A stretch of DNA of 64,000 nt, taken from Rickettsia typhi (GTDB lineage Bacteria; Pseudomonadota; Alphaproteobacteria; Rickettsiales; Deianiraeaceae). The stretch lies in assembly GCA_945861725.1 (NCBI GenBank), contig CAMAVJ010000001.1:225187-289186 (forward strand). The letters run 5' to 3'. Shown piece after piece: positions 8,956-18,331 of the stretch (positions within the stretch are counted from its first letter, which is position 1; the number at the start of each line of letters is the position of its first letter). The position numbers and the translations under genes were made by a program. The notes beneath the pieces were generated by a model that did no database searches, was not told where the DNA came from, and worked only from the letters and a program-made list of their open reading frames with translations.

Positions 8956-9993
8956 TTATTCATTAACATCTTGCAATTCGCTTGCAATATCATTCATATC
9001 ACCATCGAACATTCCAAGATTTGAACGAACTTTTTCTGCAATTTTATTCATTATATCAGGATTTTCAACAATGAATTTCTTAGCATTGTCCCTTCCTTGT
9101 CCAATTTTGGTTCCTTCAAAAGCATACCAAGAGCCAGATTTTTCAATGACATCAAGTTTGGTTGCAAGGTCAACAAGTTCACCAGTTCTTGAAAATCCTT
9201 CACCGTAAATAACTTCCAAAACGACAGTTTTAAATGGTGGAGCAACTTTATTTTTCACAATTTTCACTTTTACCATATTACCATACTGGTCGTCTCCTTT
9301 GGCAAGTTTTTCTGCTTTACGAACTTCAATTCGAACTGAAGCGTAGAACTTTAAAGCATTTCCGCCAGAAGTTGTTTCAGGGTTTCCAAGAACAAATCCA
9401 ATTTTCATTCTAATTTGATTGATGAAAATCAATACACAGTTGGTTTTTGAAATAATACCTGTTAATTTACGAAGGGCTTTACTCATTAAGCGAGCTTGAA
9501 GTCCCATTTGCTGATCACCCATATCTCCGTCAATTTCGGCCTTTGGAACAAGGGCGGCAACTGAATCAAGCACGATTAAATCTAAAGCACCTGAGCGTGC
9601 AAGGGTTTCAATAATGTCAAATGCTTGTTCTGCGTTGTCAGGTTGTGATATAATTAGTTCTTCAAGGTTAATTCCCAAAGCTTTTGCATAGACTGGATCA
9701 AAGGCGTGCTCGACATCAATAAAGGCACATTTTGCACCTTTAGTTTTTTGAGTTTCGGCAATGACATGAAGTGTTAATGTTGTTTTACCAGACGACTCTC
9801 CACCATAAATTTCGACGATCCTTCCGCGTGGAAGACCTCCAACGCCAAGGGCTTTATCCAAAGTAATGAATCCTGTTGGCAGGGGTTGAACATCGGAAAT
9901 TCCAGTGTGTGATGTCATAATAGATCCTTTTCCAAATGATTTTTCAATCGCACTAATTGCCGCAGCCAAAGCTTTTTCTTTGTTATCGTTCAT
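8956..9993 (-). CDS. recA: Recombinase RecA
   Basis: DNA strand-exchange ATPase of homologous recombination and the SOS response, 345 residues. Walker A is in [10 protein letters not shown] (about 64-73), Walker B in [10 protein letters not shown], and the L1/L2 loops ([38 protein letters not shown]) are intact. The usual GPESSGKTT begins with GG here, a conservative change. The upstream region has a strong -35 box on the minus strand (TTGACA, 10040-10045) but no obvious alphaproteobacterial SOS box. It precedes infA by 12 bases. Confidence 0.97.
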   Translation of the reverse strand: MNDNKEKALAAAISAIEKSFGKGSIMTSHTGISDVQPLPTGFITLDKALGVGGLPRGRIVEIYGGESSGKTTLTLHVIAETQKTKGAKCAFIDVEHAFDPVYAKALGINLEELIISQPDNAEQAFDIIETLARSGALDLIVLDSVAALVPKAEIDGDMGDQQMGLQARLMSKALRKLTGIISKTNCVLIFINQIRMKIGFVLGNPETTSGGNALKFYASVRIEVRKAEKLAKGDDQYGNMVKVKIVKNKVAPPFKTVVLEVIYGEGFSRTGELVDLATKLDVIEKSGSWYAFEGTKIGQGRDNAKKFIVENPDIMNKIAEKVRSNLGMFDGDMNDIASELQDVNE

Positions 9994-10089
9994 AGAAATT
10001 TCGTTAGATTTTTCTAACTACGACAGCAAAATTATTATTTGTCAAGGTTATCTTTTGTAAAAGTTTTTTTGATTTAACAACACTAAGTT

Positions 10090-11247
10090 TTAAGAAAGTT
10101 TTTGTTTTAGATTTTTTATCTGAAATGAAAGATCCTCAATGTTTGATGGAACTTCAATTGTGTTTTCATCAAGTACTTTGGAAATGACATCTAAAATTTG
10201 AGTATACTTAATTTCGCCTTTACAAAATTTTTCGACCGCAACTTCATTTGCAACATTAAAAATTGTGAATTTTGAAATATCGCCAGATTTTGCAACATCA
10301 CTTCCAAGGAAGAATACTGGGAATTCATCTTTTTTTATTTCATGAAATTCCAGAGTACCGCTAAATGGATTAATAAATTCTTCTTCGTATTCTGGAAACA
10401 TTATTGCATGCCCAATATGCGATTTCATATCAGGCTTTGAACTGAACGAAATTGCACCACCAGAACGCAAACCAACACTTGCATGAACGACCGATTGCCT
10501 GTTGATAAAAACATTAATCATCTCTTCGTTTATATGAAAAAGGTTTATAACTTCAATTAATTCCAAGACTTTGTTTGCCATTGTGGCGGAATCAATTGTG
10601 TTTTTAACACCCATTTGCCATACTGGATGTTTCATTGCATCAGCAAATGAAATATTTTTTAGATCTTTAAATTTTTTTCCAAAAAATGGACCACCTGAAG
10701 CAGTAATTGAAACATTTGCGATTATTGAAGAGTCAATGTATTCCAAAAGGCGGTAGAGCGAATTATGTTCGGAATCAACGGGAATGACTTGCGTTGAACA
10801 TTCAATTGATTTTTCCTCGATAAAGTTCCAAGCCGAAACAATACATTCCTTGTTTGCAAGTGCGAGAATTTTCGTTCCTGAAATTGCCTCAAGAACGCAA
10901 TCAATGCCAGAAATTCCTGAAATTGCGTGAAGTGTTACATCGGTTTTGATTTCGGAAAGCATCGTTTTAACATTATCGTAGACTTTTATACTGGAAAACT
11001 GCTCTTTAACTTTTGAAAATATTGTGGTAGAAACACACACCGCCTTTGGTTTGAATTGTAAAATTTGCTTAGATATTTTATCAAAACTGTTATTACATGA
11101 AAGAAATTCGACAGAAAATTGCTCTTTGAATCGTCCAAAAAGAAGTTCGCAAGCAGAAAAACCAATTGAACCAGTAGAACCAAGTATGCCAATTTTGCGT
11201 TTCTCCGTATGTTTTTCTTCCGTATTACCTTGCATAAATTTCGGCAA
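10090..11247 (-). CDS. dxr: 1-deoxy-D-xylulose 5-phosphate reductoisomerase
   Basis: NADPH-dependent second enzyme of the MEP isoprenoid pathway (DXP to MEP), 385 residues. The Rossmann start GILGSTGSIGFSA, the metal-site region IPVDSEHNSLYRLL, the loop ITASGGPFFGKKF and HPVWQMGVKNTIDSATMANK are all canonical. The ATG at 11247 overlaps the end of parB by 23 bases; a start at 11235 would still overlap. The second MEP-pathway gene in the window is ispD at 48 kb. The link to parB reflects genome packing rather than function. Confidence 0.95.
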   Translation of the reverse strand: MPKFMQGNTEEKHTEKRKIGILGSTGSIGFSACELLFGRFKEQFSVEFLSCNNSFDKISKQILQFKPKAVCVSTTIFSKVKEQFSSIKVYDNVKTMLSEIKTDVTLHAISGISGIDCVLEAISGTKILALANKECIVSAWNFIEEKSIECSTQVIPVDSEHNSLYRLLEYIDSSIIANVSITASGGPFFGKKFKDLKNISFADAMKHPVWQMGVKNTIDSATMANKVLELIEVINLFHINEEMINVFINRQSVVHASVGLRSGGAISFSSKPDMKSHIGHAIMFPEYEEEFINPFSGTLEFHEIKKDEFPVFFLGSDVAKSGDISKFTIFNVANEVAVEKFCKGEIKYTQILDVISKVLDENTIEVPSNIEDLSFQIKNLKQKLS

Positions 11248-12190
11248 GGTCTATAATTTTGGACATTACATTATGTAAGTCTTCAAGGCTTAAATAGTGA
11301 ATTATGACTTTTCCAGAGCCATCGTGTTGATGTTCGATATGCATCATTTGTGAAAAATGTGCGTTAAAGGCGTCTTCCATTGCAAGAACTTCTTGAGGTT
11401 GTGATGACCAGTCGAGTGTAGAATTAAGTGGTGCATTTTCTCCGTTTACAGCACGAGAGATTATATCATTCACATCACTTCGTTTGCGTTGATTTTCGTT
11501 TGTAAGGTTGTCAATGTGTTTTTCTAATGCACGAACTGATAGAGTTTCATTCTTAACTTTTGTTGCGATTGAAATAATTTCATCTGGGTTTGATATTCTT
11601 TTGAGAACCTTTGCGTGCCCAGTGGTAATCTCACCATTTGAAAGCATTTGGTGAATTTGTTTTGGCATTGAAAGAATACCGATCATATTTGCAATATGGC
11701 TTCTTCCTTTTCCAAGCATTTTTGCAACTTCTGCATGCGAAAGATGATATATTTCGCAGATATTTTTATAGCCAAGTGCTTCTTCGATTGGATCGAGATT
11801 GGATCTTTGAATGTTTTCAATCATTGAAACGATATACTGTTCGGTTTCAGTGAAGTCACGGACTATACATGGAATTTTTTCAAGACCAGCGATAATTGCT
11901 GCACGATACCTTCTTTCGCCAGCAATAATTGTATAATATCCATTGCCATCGATTTGAACGATAATCGGTTGTAAAATTCCATTTTCACGAACTGAATCTG
12001 CGAGCTCTTGGATATTTTCTTGGTTAAAATTTTTTCTTGGCTGGTTGGGATTTGTTCGAATGTTTGAAATGGAGATATCCTTGATGAGAAGGGAATCCTG
12101 TGCGGAAGCTTGCCCTTCTATTTCGGAAAATGTAATATCGCCAAGTAAAGACGAAAGACCACGCCCTATTCTGCGTTTTTTTGGAATCAT
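11225..12190 (-). CDS. parB: Chromosome partitioning protein ParB
   Basis: CTP-dependent DNA clamp that loads at parS sites and spreads to organise chromosome segregation. The 321 residues start with KKRRIGRGLSSLLGD, typical of chromosomal ParB. The nuclease-like CTP-binding block includes NPNQPRK and GERRYRAA, the HTH region is LSHAEVAKMLGKGRSHIANM, and a C-terminal dimerisation part ends the protein. The start follows the parA TAG stop with no gap. I saw no full parS site in the window. Confidence 0.95.
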   Translation of the reverse strand: MIPKKRRIGRGLSSLLGDITFSEIEGQASAQDSLLIKDISISNIRTNPNQPRKNFNQENIQELADSVRENGILQPIIVQIDGNGYYTIIAGERRYRAAIIAGLEKIPCIVRDFTETEQYIVSMIENIQRSNLDPIEEALGYKNICEIYHLSHAEVAKMLGKGRSHIANMIGILSMPKQIHQMLSNGEITTGHAKVLKRISNPDEIISIATKVKNETLSVRALEKHIDNLTNENQRKRSDVNDIISRAVNGENAPLNSTLDWSSQPQEVLAMEDAFNAHFSQMMHIEHQHDGSGKVIIHYLSLEDLHNVMSKIIDLAEIYAR

Positions 12191-13105
12191 CTATGCAATT
12201 TTTAGTTTTCTCATAACTGGAGCAGCTTCTTGTGTTACTTCTATTTTTTGAGATTTCTTCATTTTAGCCATCATTTCTTTTGCAAGTGATATATAACCTG
12301 TTGAACCACTACATGAAAGATCGTACATAATTCCTGGGACACCATAAGACGGTGCTTCGGAAAGTTTTACATTGCGTGGAATGACTGATTTATAGACTTT
12401 ATCCCCAAGAAATGAGCGAATTTCCGCTTCAATATTATGCGTTTGTTCGCATCGCTTATCGTACATTGTTAAAATTGCACCCTCAATTTCAAGTTCTTTG
12501 TTAAAATTCCTTTTCATCGCCTGATATGTTTTCAATAAGTGGCTTAAACCTTCAAGAGCATAAAATTCACATTGAACGGGAATTAAAATTGAGTTAGCAC
12601 AAGCAAGTGCGTTAATTGTTAAAAGACCAAGAGATGGTGGACAGTCAATAAAGATATAGTCGTACTGATGTTGAACTGATACTATGTGTTGCTTTAAAAC
12701 AAACTCACGATTATCTATGTCATCCAGTTCGATTTCAGCCGCTGAAAGATCAACATTTGAAGGAAGGATATCAAGTTTACCAATGTTTGTTGAAACTTTA
12801 ATACTATCAATACTAATTCCTTCCGTAAGGGCACTGTAAATATTTTGTTGGCATTTTCGTTTATCAATTCCAAATGCTGTCGTTGCATTGCCTTGCGGGT
12901 CAAAATCAACAATTAAAACTCTTGCTCCAATTGCAGCGAATGCAGTTGCAAGGTTGACGACTGTTGTTGTTTTTCCAACACCACCTTTTTGGTTTACGCA
13001 TGCGATAACTCGAGCGATTTTTGATGTATGTAGTGGAGTTGAAACGGCGTTGACTAGTTTATTAGTCCTTTTACGAAGAAAATTTGTACTAGTAATGTCT
13101 GACAT
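12191..13105 (-). CDS. parA: Chromosome partitioning ATPase ParA
   Basis: Deviant Walker ATPase (304 residues) that moves ParB-parS complexes. Walker A KGGVGKTT is at 40-47 with the signature lysine, Walker A' LIVDFDPQGNATTAFG follows, and Walker B is IFIDCPPSLGLLT. About 30 residues precede the ATPase core, a little longer than the usual ParA/Soj of alphaproteobacteria. The gene lies 6 bases downstream of pth and directly abuts parB. Confidence 0.95.
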   Translation of the reverse strand: MSDITSTNFLRKRTNKLVNAVSTPLHTSKIARVIACVNQKGGVGKTTTVVNLATAFAAIGARVLIVDFDPQGNATTAFGIDKRKCQQNIYSALTEGISIDSIKVSTNIGKLDILPSNVDLSAAEIELDDIDNREFVLKQHIVSVQHQYDYIFIDCPPSLGLLTINALACANSILIPVQCEFYALEGLSHLLKTYQAMKRNFNKELEIEGAILTMYDKRCEQTHNIEAEIRSFLGDKVYKSVIPRNVKLSEAPSYGVPGIMYDLSCSGSTGYISLAKEMMAKMKKSQKIEVTQEAAPVMRKLKIA

Positions 13106-13111
13106 AAAGCT

Positions 13112-13690
13112 TCAAAAGTTAGAGTTAATCTTTTCTTGTAATATAGAAATTTTTTTTTCAAGTAAAAATGTTATATTTTTTAAAATTAAATTTGAAATTG
13201 CTTTTATTGACTGAATTTCGTCCAATTTCATTTTTGAAAGAACGAAATTTGCGACATCATAACCCTCTGGCGGTCTTCCAATTCCAATCCTTACTCTGTG
13301 ATAGTTGTTGCCAATGTGGGCATCGAGAGATTTTAGGCCGTTATGTCCGGCGTGTCCTCCACCAGTTTTAAATTTTACCTGCCCAAACTTGAGGTCAATA
13401 TCATCATGGAAGGCAAAAATATTGTCGTTGTCAACTTTAAAGAAATTTTTGAATTGCGTGACGCATATTCCAGAATTATTCATGTATGTTTGTGGTTTAA
13501 TGAAAAGAATCTTATTTCCATTAATTGAATTGATTGAGTAAAGTCCAGAATATTTTTCAAGATACCCTGACTGATGTGATGGAGAACTTTGCAACAAAAT
13601 TTCATCAATTGCTATAAAACCAGCATTATGGAATGTATCCCTATACTGGTTTCCATAGTTTCCAAGTCCAACAAAAATAAATGTGGACAT
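13112..13690 (-). CDS. pth: Peptidyl-tRNA hydrolase
   Basis: Releases peptides from prematurely dissociated peptidyl-tRNA. The 192 residues contain the Pth hallmarks GLGNYGNQYRDTFHNAGF (with the catalytic His), KPQTYMNNSG, HDDIDLKFG and GGGHAGHNGLKS. The segment RVRIGIGRPP follows as expected. In many alphaproteobacteria pth stands next to rplY; here it is 12 bases after rplP and 6 bases before parA, so it bridges ribosomal protein and chromosome segregation genes. Confidence 0.96.
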   Translation of the reverse strand: MSTFIFVGLGNYGNQYRDTFHNAGFIAIDEILLQSSPSHQSGYLEKYSGLYSINSINGNKILFIKPQTYMNNSGICVTQFKNFFKVDNDNIFAFHDDIDLKFGQVKFKTGGGHAGHNGLKSLDAHIGNNYHRVRIGIGRPPEGYDVANFVLSKMKLDEIQSIKAISNLILKNITFLLEKKISILQEKINSNF

Positions 13691-13702
13691 AAGTATTGAT
13701 AA

Positions 13703-14128
13703 CTATTCTTCGGATATGGCAGAAAATTTTCTCTTAATAAGAGAACATTCAACTGGCATTTTATGCTTTACTTGTGTGAAAAGTTCTTTTGCATCTTCAA
13801 GAGTAATTCCATCCATTTCAAACATTACAGTTCCAGCAGCAATAGATGCGACATAAAACTCAACACCACCTTTACCACCACCCATACGCACACCAATAGG
13901 TTTTTGAGTTACGGGCAAGTGTGGAAAAATTCTAATAATAATTCTTCCTGTTTTTTTAATTTTCTTTGAAAGGATACGTCGAACTGTTTCAATTTGTTTT
14001 CCAGTAACTCTGCCAGATGTAATTGCTTTTATTGCGTATTCTCCAAATGCAATAGTATTGCCAGATGTTGCTATATCGGAAGGAATTACCTTGCGAAATT
14101 TTCTATATTTTGTTCTTGCAGGTTGCAT
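13703..14128 (-). CDS. rplP: 50S ribosomal protein L16
   Basis: 141 residues, near the A and P sites of the large subunit. Conserved blocks include QPARTKYRKFRK at the start, FGEYAIKAITSGRVTGKQIE, RIFPHLPVTQKPIGVRMG and GKGGVEFYVASI. It is the last ribosomal gene of this S10 cluster: the usual rpmC-rpsQ-rplN and beyond are replaced by pth-parA-parB, a break in an otherwise widely conserved order. Confidence 0.97.
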   Translation of the reverse strand: MQPARTKYRKFRKVIPSDIATSGNTIAFGEYAIKAITSGRVTGKQIETVRRILSKKIKKTGRIIIRIFPHLPVTQKPIGVRMGGGKGGVEFYVASIAAGTVMFEMDGITLEDAKELFTQVKHKMPVECSLIKRKFSAISEE

Positions 14129-14139
14129 ATAATGTATAA

Positions 14140-14754
14140 TTACTTGTTAGATATCCAAACTTTAATTCCAATTACGCCATAAGTTGTATGAGCTTCAACT
14201 AGTGCATAATCAATTTTTGCACGAATTGTGTGAAGTGGAACAGTTCCTTCTTTGTATGTTTCGGATCGTGCGATTTCAGCACCAGCAAGCCTTCCTGAAC
14301 ATGAAATTTTAATTCCAGCAGCACCATAATGCATAACATCCGTTAGTGTTTTCTTCACAACCCTAACATGTGAGGCACGGCGTTCAATTTGTGCTGCAAT
14401 ATTGATACCAACAAGCTTTGCTGAAAGCATTGGAGACTTAACATCGACAACATTAAGAGATACTTTTTTACCGATAATTTGCTGAAGTTTTTCAACGACT
14501 TTTTCTATACCACCAAGTGCTTTTTTTACAAAAAAACCAGGCTTACTTGTGTGCACTGTAACGGAAATTTTATTGATAACTCTATCGATTGTAATATTTT
14601 GTATTAAATATACTTTTTCGAGAGTTTTAAAGAAATTTTGTATAATGAGATCCTGTTGAACATTTATTGCGTAGTTCTTTTGGGAGAACCATTTTGAATT
14701 CCAATTATTGCTTACCTGTATTCTAAAAGCAATAGGATTTACCTTTTGACCCAT
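14140..14754 (-). CDS. rpsC: 30S ribosomal protein S3
   Basis: 204 residues, a little shorter than many S3 proteins because the C-terminal tail is trimmed. GQKVNPIAFRI at the N-terminus, the KH domain region and CSGRLAGAEIARSE are canonical. S3 lines the mRNA entry channel. It lies 6 bases downstream of rplV in the S10 operon. Confidence 0.96.
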   Translation of the reverse strand: MGQKVNPIAFRIQVSNNWNSKWFSQKNYAINVQQDLIIQNFFKTLEKVYLIQNITIDRVINKISVTVHTSKPGFFVKKALGGIEKVVEKLQQIIGKKVSLNVVDVKSPMLSAKLVGINIAAQIERRASHVRVVKKTLTDVMHYGAAGIKISCSGRLAGAEIARSETYKEGTVPLHTIRAKIDYALVEAHTTYGVIGIKVWISNK

Positions 14755-14760
14755 ATCCGT

Positions 14761-15096
14761 TTAATTAATTTTTGATTTTAAAGTGATTGTAATGTTTGAG
14801 TAGTGTTTGCGAATTGGTGCAGAACGACCTCTTCCCCTTGCATGAGATCTTTTCAATCGAGTTGCAGGACCTATGTTTATAATATCAATCATAAGAGAAT
14901 CGGGATCGGTGTTGTGATTGTTCTCAGCGTTTGCGATGGCTGAAAGTAAAAGCTTGTGTATTAACTGACAAGATTTTTGCACTTGAAATGAAAGTGTAAG
15001 AACTGCGTCTGAAGCTTTCATATTCCTAATAAGACCCGCCGCTAGTGAGAGTTTTCTGTGACTTATTTGTGCTCTACTTAATGTTGCTGTTGTCAT
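14761..15096 (-). CDS. rplV: 50S ribosomal protein L22
   Basis: 111 residues lining the peptide exit tunnel. The N-terminus SHRKLSLAAGLIRNMKASDA and the C-terminal hairpin RLKRSHARGRGRSAPIRKH (the macrolide-contacting loop) are clear. It lies 3 bases downstream of rpsS. Confidence 0.96.
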   Translation of the reverse strand: MTTATLSRAQISHRKLSLAAGLIRNMKASDAVLTLSFQVQKSCQLIHKLLLSAIANAENNHNTDPDSLMIDIINIGPATRLKRSHARGRGRSAPIRKHYSNITITLKSKIN

Positions 15097-15099
15097 ATA

Positions 15100-15387
15100 C
15101 TATTTACCATTACTTAATTTTGCGTTAACCTTAACTTTGTGTACAGGGGCTTTTCTTGTAGGAGAAAACTCACCAAGTTTGTGACCGACTTTGTCTTCGG
15201 TAATTGTTACACTAATAAATTGCTTTCCGTTGTGAACTGCAATAATTGAGCCAACCATATCGGGTGTGATTGTTGATGATCGAGAATATGTTTTAATAAC
15301 AGCTCCATGACGACTCTTCAGTCTGAAAATCTTTTTAAGGAGACTGAGTTCTATAAATGGGGGCTTTTTTTGCGATCTAGATGCCAT
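15100..15387 (-). CDS. rpsS: 30S ribosomal protein S19
   Basis: 95 residues in the head of the small subunit, contacting S13. Typical features are [14 protein letters not shown] near the N-terminus, [20 protein letters not shown] and [17 protein letters not shown]. It is 10 bases downstream of rplB. Confidence 0.97.
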   Translation of the reverse strand: MASRSQKKPPFIELSLLKKIFRLKSRHGAVIKTYSRSSTITPDMVGSIIAVHNGKQFISVTITEDKVGHKLGEFSPTRKAPVHKVKVNAKLSNGK

Positions 15388-15397
15388 ATTTCAATTA

Positions 15398-16225
15398 TTA
15401 TTTACTACGCTTTTTTACGATGAACTTATTTGTGATTTTATTTCTCTTACGAGTTCTGTAACCTTTTGTTGGTTTACCCCATGGAGTCACTGGTGTTCCA
15501 CCTGTACCAGTTTTTCCTTCACCACCACCGTGAGGGTGATCAACGGGATTCATGGCAACACCACGAACAGTTGGACGAACTCCAAGCCATCTTTTTCTAC
15601 CAGCTTTTCCATATACGATATTCTTGTGATCAGGATTCGAAACTTCGCCAATTGTAGCAAAACAATCGAGAGACACATAGCGAATTTCACCAGATGGCAT
15701 ACGAAGCATAGCTTTATTGTCATCTTTTGAAATTAATGTTGCAAAGTTTCCAGCGGATCTTACCATTTTTCCACCAGCATTTGGCTTTAATTCGATATTG
15801 TAAACATTTAAGCCGAGCGGAATATATTGAAGGGGCATTGTATTTCCAGCTGTGAAATCACATTCTTGAGTCGACGAAACAATTGTGTTGCCAACTTGTG
15901 CACCTTGAAAAGTTAAAACATATTCATGAGTTTTGTCAGTGTTTTCAATTAAAGATATAAAACAATTACGGTTTGGATCGTATTCAACAGTTTTAATAAC
16001 TGCTTCACCGAAGAATGTCCTTCTGAAACTGATATGTCTGTAAAGCTTTTTATGACCACCAGACTTATGACGGCATGAAATATGGCCAAATGAATCACGA
16101 CCATTCGCAGATTTTAACGGAGATGTTAAAGGTTTATACGGCTCGCTCGCGGTAATATATTTTTTTGTATCAACTTGCACTAAAAACCTTGTGCTGCTTG
16201 TTACGGGTTTTGATTTTTTTAACAT
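15398..16225 (-). CDS. rplB: 50S ribosomal protein L2
   Basis: 275 residues, needed for subunit joining and peptidyl transfer. The GRDSFGHISCRHKSGGHKK block, the RSAGNFATLI region, and the C-terminal VRGVAMNPVDHPHGGGEG with the essential histidine are intact. It sits between rplW and rpsS in the usual order. Confidence 0.97.
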   Translation of the reverse strand: MLKKSKPVTSSTRFLVQVDTKKYITASEPYKPLTSPLKSANGRDSFGHISCRHKSGGHKKLYRHISFRRTFFGEAVIKTVEYDPNRNCFISLIENTDKTHEYVLTFQGAQVGNTIVSSTQECDFTAGNTMPLQYIPLGLNVYNIELKPNAGGKMVRSAGNFATLISKDDNKAMLRMPSGEIRYVSLDCFATIGEVSNPDHKNIVYGKAGRKRWLGVRPTVRGVAMNPVDHPHGGGEGKTGTGGTPVTPWGKPTKGYRTRKRNKITNKFIVKKRSK

Positions 16226-16239
16226 GTTTTACCTAATAT

Positions 16240-16527
16240 TTACTTCTTTATAAGTGTTAAATCTTTGCCTTTTGGGAGAAAAATAAAAACTTTCTTCATT
16301 CTAACAATCCTAGATGTTCTGTTTCGTCTGTTGTTGATGGATTTTGAAAAAGTCAAGATATTAATCTTTTCAGGTTTATAACCAAAGGCAATCACGAACG
16401 CGGATTCAACCTCTTTTTTTCTTACACTTGGTAGTGCAATAAATGTTCTCACATTTGCTTCTTCAAGTGCTTTTTGACTTTTCTCAGTATTAATTTCCTG
16501 CTTTAATAACGCGTAAAATTCTGACAT
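16240..16527 (-). CDS. rplW: 50S ribosomal protein L23
   Basis: 95 residues at the exit of the peptide tunnel, docking site for trigger factor and SRP. It has the L23 pattern TEKSQKALEEANVRTFIALPSV and the basic loop INNRRNRTSRIVRMKK. The gene lies 8 bases downstream of rplD. Confidence 0.94.
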   Translation of the reverse strand: MSEFYALLKQEINTEKSQKALEEANVRTFIALPSVRKKEVESAFVIAFGYKPEKINILTFSKSINNRRNRTSRIVRMKKVFIFLPKGKDLTLIKK

Positions 16528-16535
16528 ATGGTATA

Positions 16536-17162
16536 TTATAAAACTTGTGTGAATTTTTCAAAAGCACTTTTTGTGAAAACAATGCTATCATATTTTACCA
16601 CTTCGTAAATGTGGAATGAGTCCGATGAGTATGCTCCAACATTGGGAATGTTTGAAACGGATTTAAGACCTTCGTATGAAATTTCATTGTTGTGAATAAT
16701 CGCAATTGATCCCGTTAGTTGAAGATTGTGTATTGCTTTTATTGCATCTTTTGTTTTAAACGATGGTAGATTTATTTCATCAACAATTGTGATACATCCA
16801 GCGGCAAAAAGTTTTGAAATAAGAACTTTTTTAGCGTGAACTTTTTCTTTCTTGTTGATCTTATATGTTGCTGTGATTGGCTTTGGACCAAAGATAATTC
16901 CACCACCTCTGTATTGAGGAGAGCGTAACGAACCTTGACGTGCATTACCAGTTCCTTTTTGTTTAAAAGGTTTTTTTGTCGTACCAGAAACATCGGAAAT
17001 TCCTTTTGTTGAGGCTGTTTTGATGAATGATATTTTTTTTGATATGTAATGAACGCGAGACACTGATTTGGTATCTGCATCTTTGTATTGCTCAATAAAA
17101 GAAGGAGCTTCAATCGAAGAAACTTCCTTGTTTGTTTCGAAACTTATAATTGAAATAGACAT
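16536..17162 (-). CDS. rplD: 50S ribosomal protein L4
   Basis: 208 residues. The tunnel loop is recognisable in KKPFKQKGTGNARQGSLRSP and GGIIFGPKP. The C-terminal half, with IVDEINLPSFKTKDA, follows the family. It starts 2 bases after the rplC stop. No S10 leader for L4 autoregulation is apparent upstream of rpsJ. Confidence 0.95.
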   Translation of the reverse strand: MSISIISFETNKEVSSIEAPSFIEQYKDADTKSVSRVHYISKKISFIKTASTKGISDVSGTTKKPFKQKGTGNARQGSLRSPQYRGGGIIFGPKPITATYKINKKEKVHAKKVLISKLFAAGCITIVDEINLPSFKTKDAIKAIHNLQLTGSIAIIHNNEISYEGLKSVSNIPNVGAYSSDSFHIYEVVKYDSIVFTKSAFEKFTQVL

Positions 17163-17164
17163 TT

Positions 17165-17863
17165 CTAGAATACTAAATTAACATTGTTCAATTTGGCAAA
17201 AGACGAAAGTCTTCCCATTTTCATAGCATCGTTGATTACAACGTAGCCGTTTTTGTGTCCAGGAACTGCACCGTAAATTGCAACAATTCCAAGCTCTTGA
17301 TCAACGTGTATGATTTGAAGGTTTTGGACTGTAATCGTAGTGTTACCCATGTGACCTGCCATATGCTTACCTTTAAATACGCGACCTGGATCTTGTCTTT
17401 GACCTGTTGAACCATGGGATCTGTGTGAAACTGATACACCGTGTGAAGCTTCAAGACCTGCAAAATTCCAGCGTTTCATTGGACCGGCAAACCCCTTACC
17501 AAGACTTGTTCCTGAAACGTCGACGAATTTTCCTTCAACATTTGCAAGAATTGCTTCGTCTGTTTTTTCGTAAGATTTAATAGATTTTTTAGATTCAAGG
17601 CGAACTTCAAAAATATTTCTTCTTGCTGGAACACCAAGTTTTTGGTATTGAACAAGTTGAGGTTTTGAGACATTTTTTTCTTTCACTACATCGCCAGCAC
17701 TTAGTATTACTGCGTTATAACCATCCTTTTCAAGAGTTTTTATACCAAAAACATCGTGTTCAAGCACTTGAACAAGAGTTACGGCAACAACTGCTCCGGA
17801 AGCGGACTTCAACTGAGTCATTCCAATCTTCTTACCAAGAAGAGATATTCTAAAGGTGGACAT
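17165..17863 (-). CDS. rplC: 50S ribosomal protein L3
   Basis: 232 residues that initiate 23S rRNA folding near the peptidyl transferase centre. GKKIGMTQ at the N-terminus, the glutamine-methylation region SHGSTGQRQDPGRVFKGKHM, and the terminal GAVPGHKNGYVVI support the call. It is 16 bases downstream of rpsJ. Confidence 0.96.
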   Translation of the reverse strand: MSTFRISLLGKKIGMTQLKSASGAVVAVTLVQVLEHDVFGIKTLEKDGYNAVILSAGDVVKEKNVSKPQLVQYQKLGVPARRNIFEVRLESKKSIKSYEKTDEAILANVEGKFVDVSGTSLGKGFAGPMKRWNFAGLEASHGVSVSHRSHGSTGQRQDPGRVFKGKHMAGHMGNTTITVQNLQIIHVDQELGIVAIYGAVPGHKNGYVVINDAMKMGRLSSFAKLNNVNLVF

Positions 17864-17879
17864 TGTTTTTATAACTTAA

Positions 17880-18236
17880 TTACTTATTATTTAATTTAAT
17901 TTCCGCATCAATACCTGCAGGAAGGTCGATATTTGATAATTGCTCCGTAATTTCTTGTGAAACATTTACGATTTCAATTAATCTTCTAAATTTGCGAATT
18001 TCAAATTGTTCCATTGATTTCTTGTTAACATGGGGAGATCTGTTCACTGTAATTCTATCAATCTTGATTGGCAATGGGATTGGACCTTTTACAACGCCTC
18101 CTACACGCTTGATATGATTGACGATTTGTGTGATTGATTTATCAAGAAGCTTACTATCAAAGGCAGAAAAGCGGATTCTGATATTACCACGCTTAAGGAT
18201 GCTCTCTTTCGTTTCACGAGAAGAATTTTGTGACAT
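17880..18236 (-). CDS. rpsJ: 30S ribosomal protein S10
   Basis: First gene of the S10 operon; 118 residues, with about 15 extra residues before the core that begins NIRIRFSAFDSKLLD. The conserved VVKGPIPLPIKIDRITVNRS and HVNKKSMEQFEIRKFRR are present. The gene has its own -35 motif (minus-strand TTGACA at 18290-18295). The str operon genes (rpsL, rpsG, fusA, tuf) that often precede it are missing; hscA lies upstream instead. Confidence 0.95.
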   Translation of the reverse strand: MSQNSSRETKESILKRGNIRIRFSAFDSKLLDKSITQIVNHIKRVGGVVKGPIPLPIKIDRITVNRSPHVNKKSMEQFEIRKFRRLIEIVNVSQEITEQLSNIDLPAGIDAEIKLNNK

Positions 18237-18331
18237 AACGCTAAATTAAACATTAAAATAATTGTTAGCTTTTGAAGTGCGGATTTTTATATGTCAAGTG
18301 TTTTTTAAAAAAACGCGAATATATATTACAC

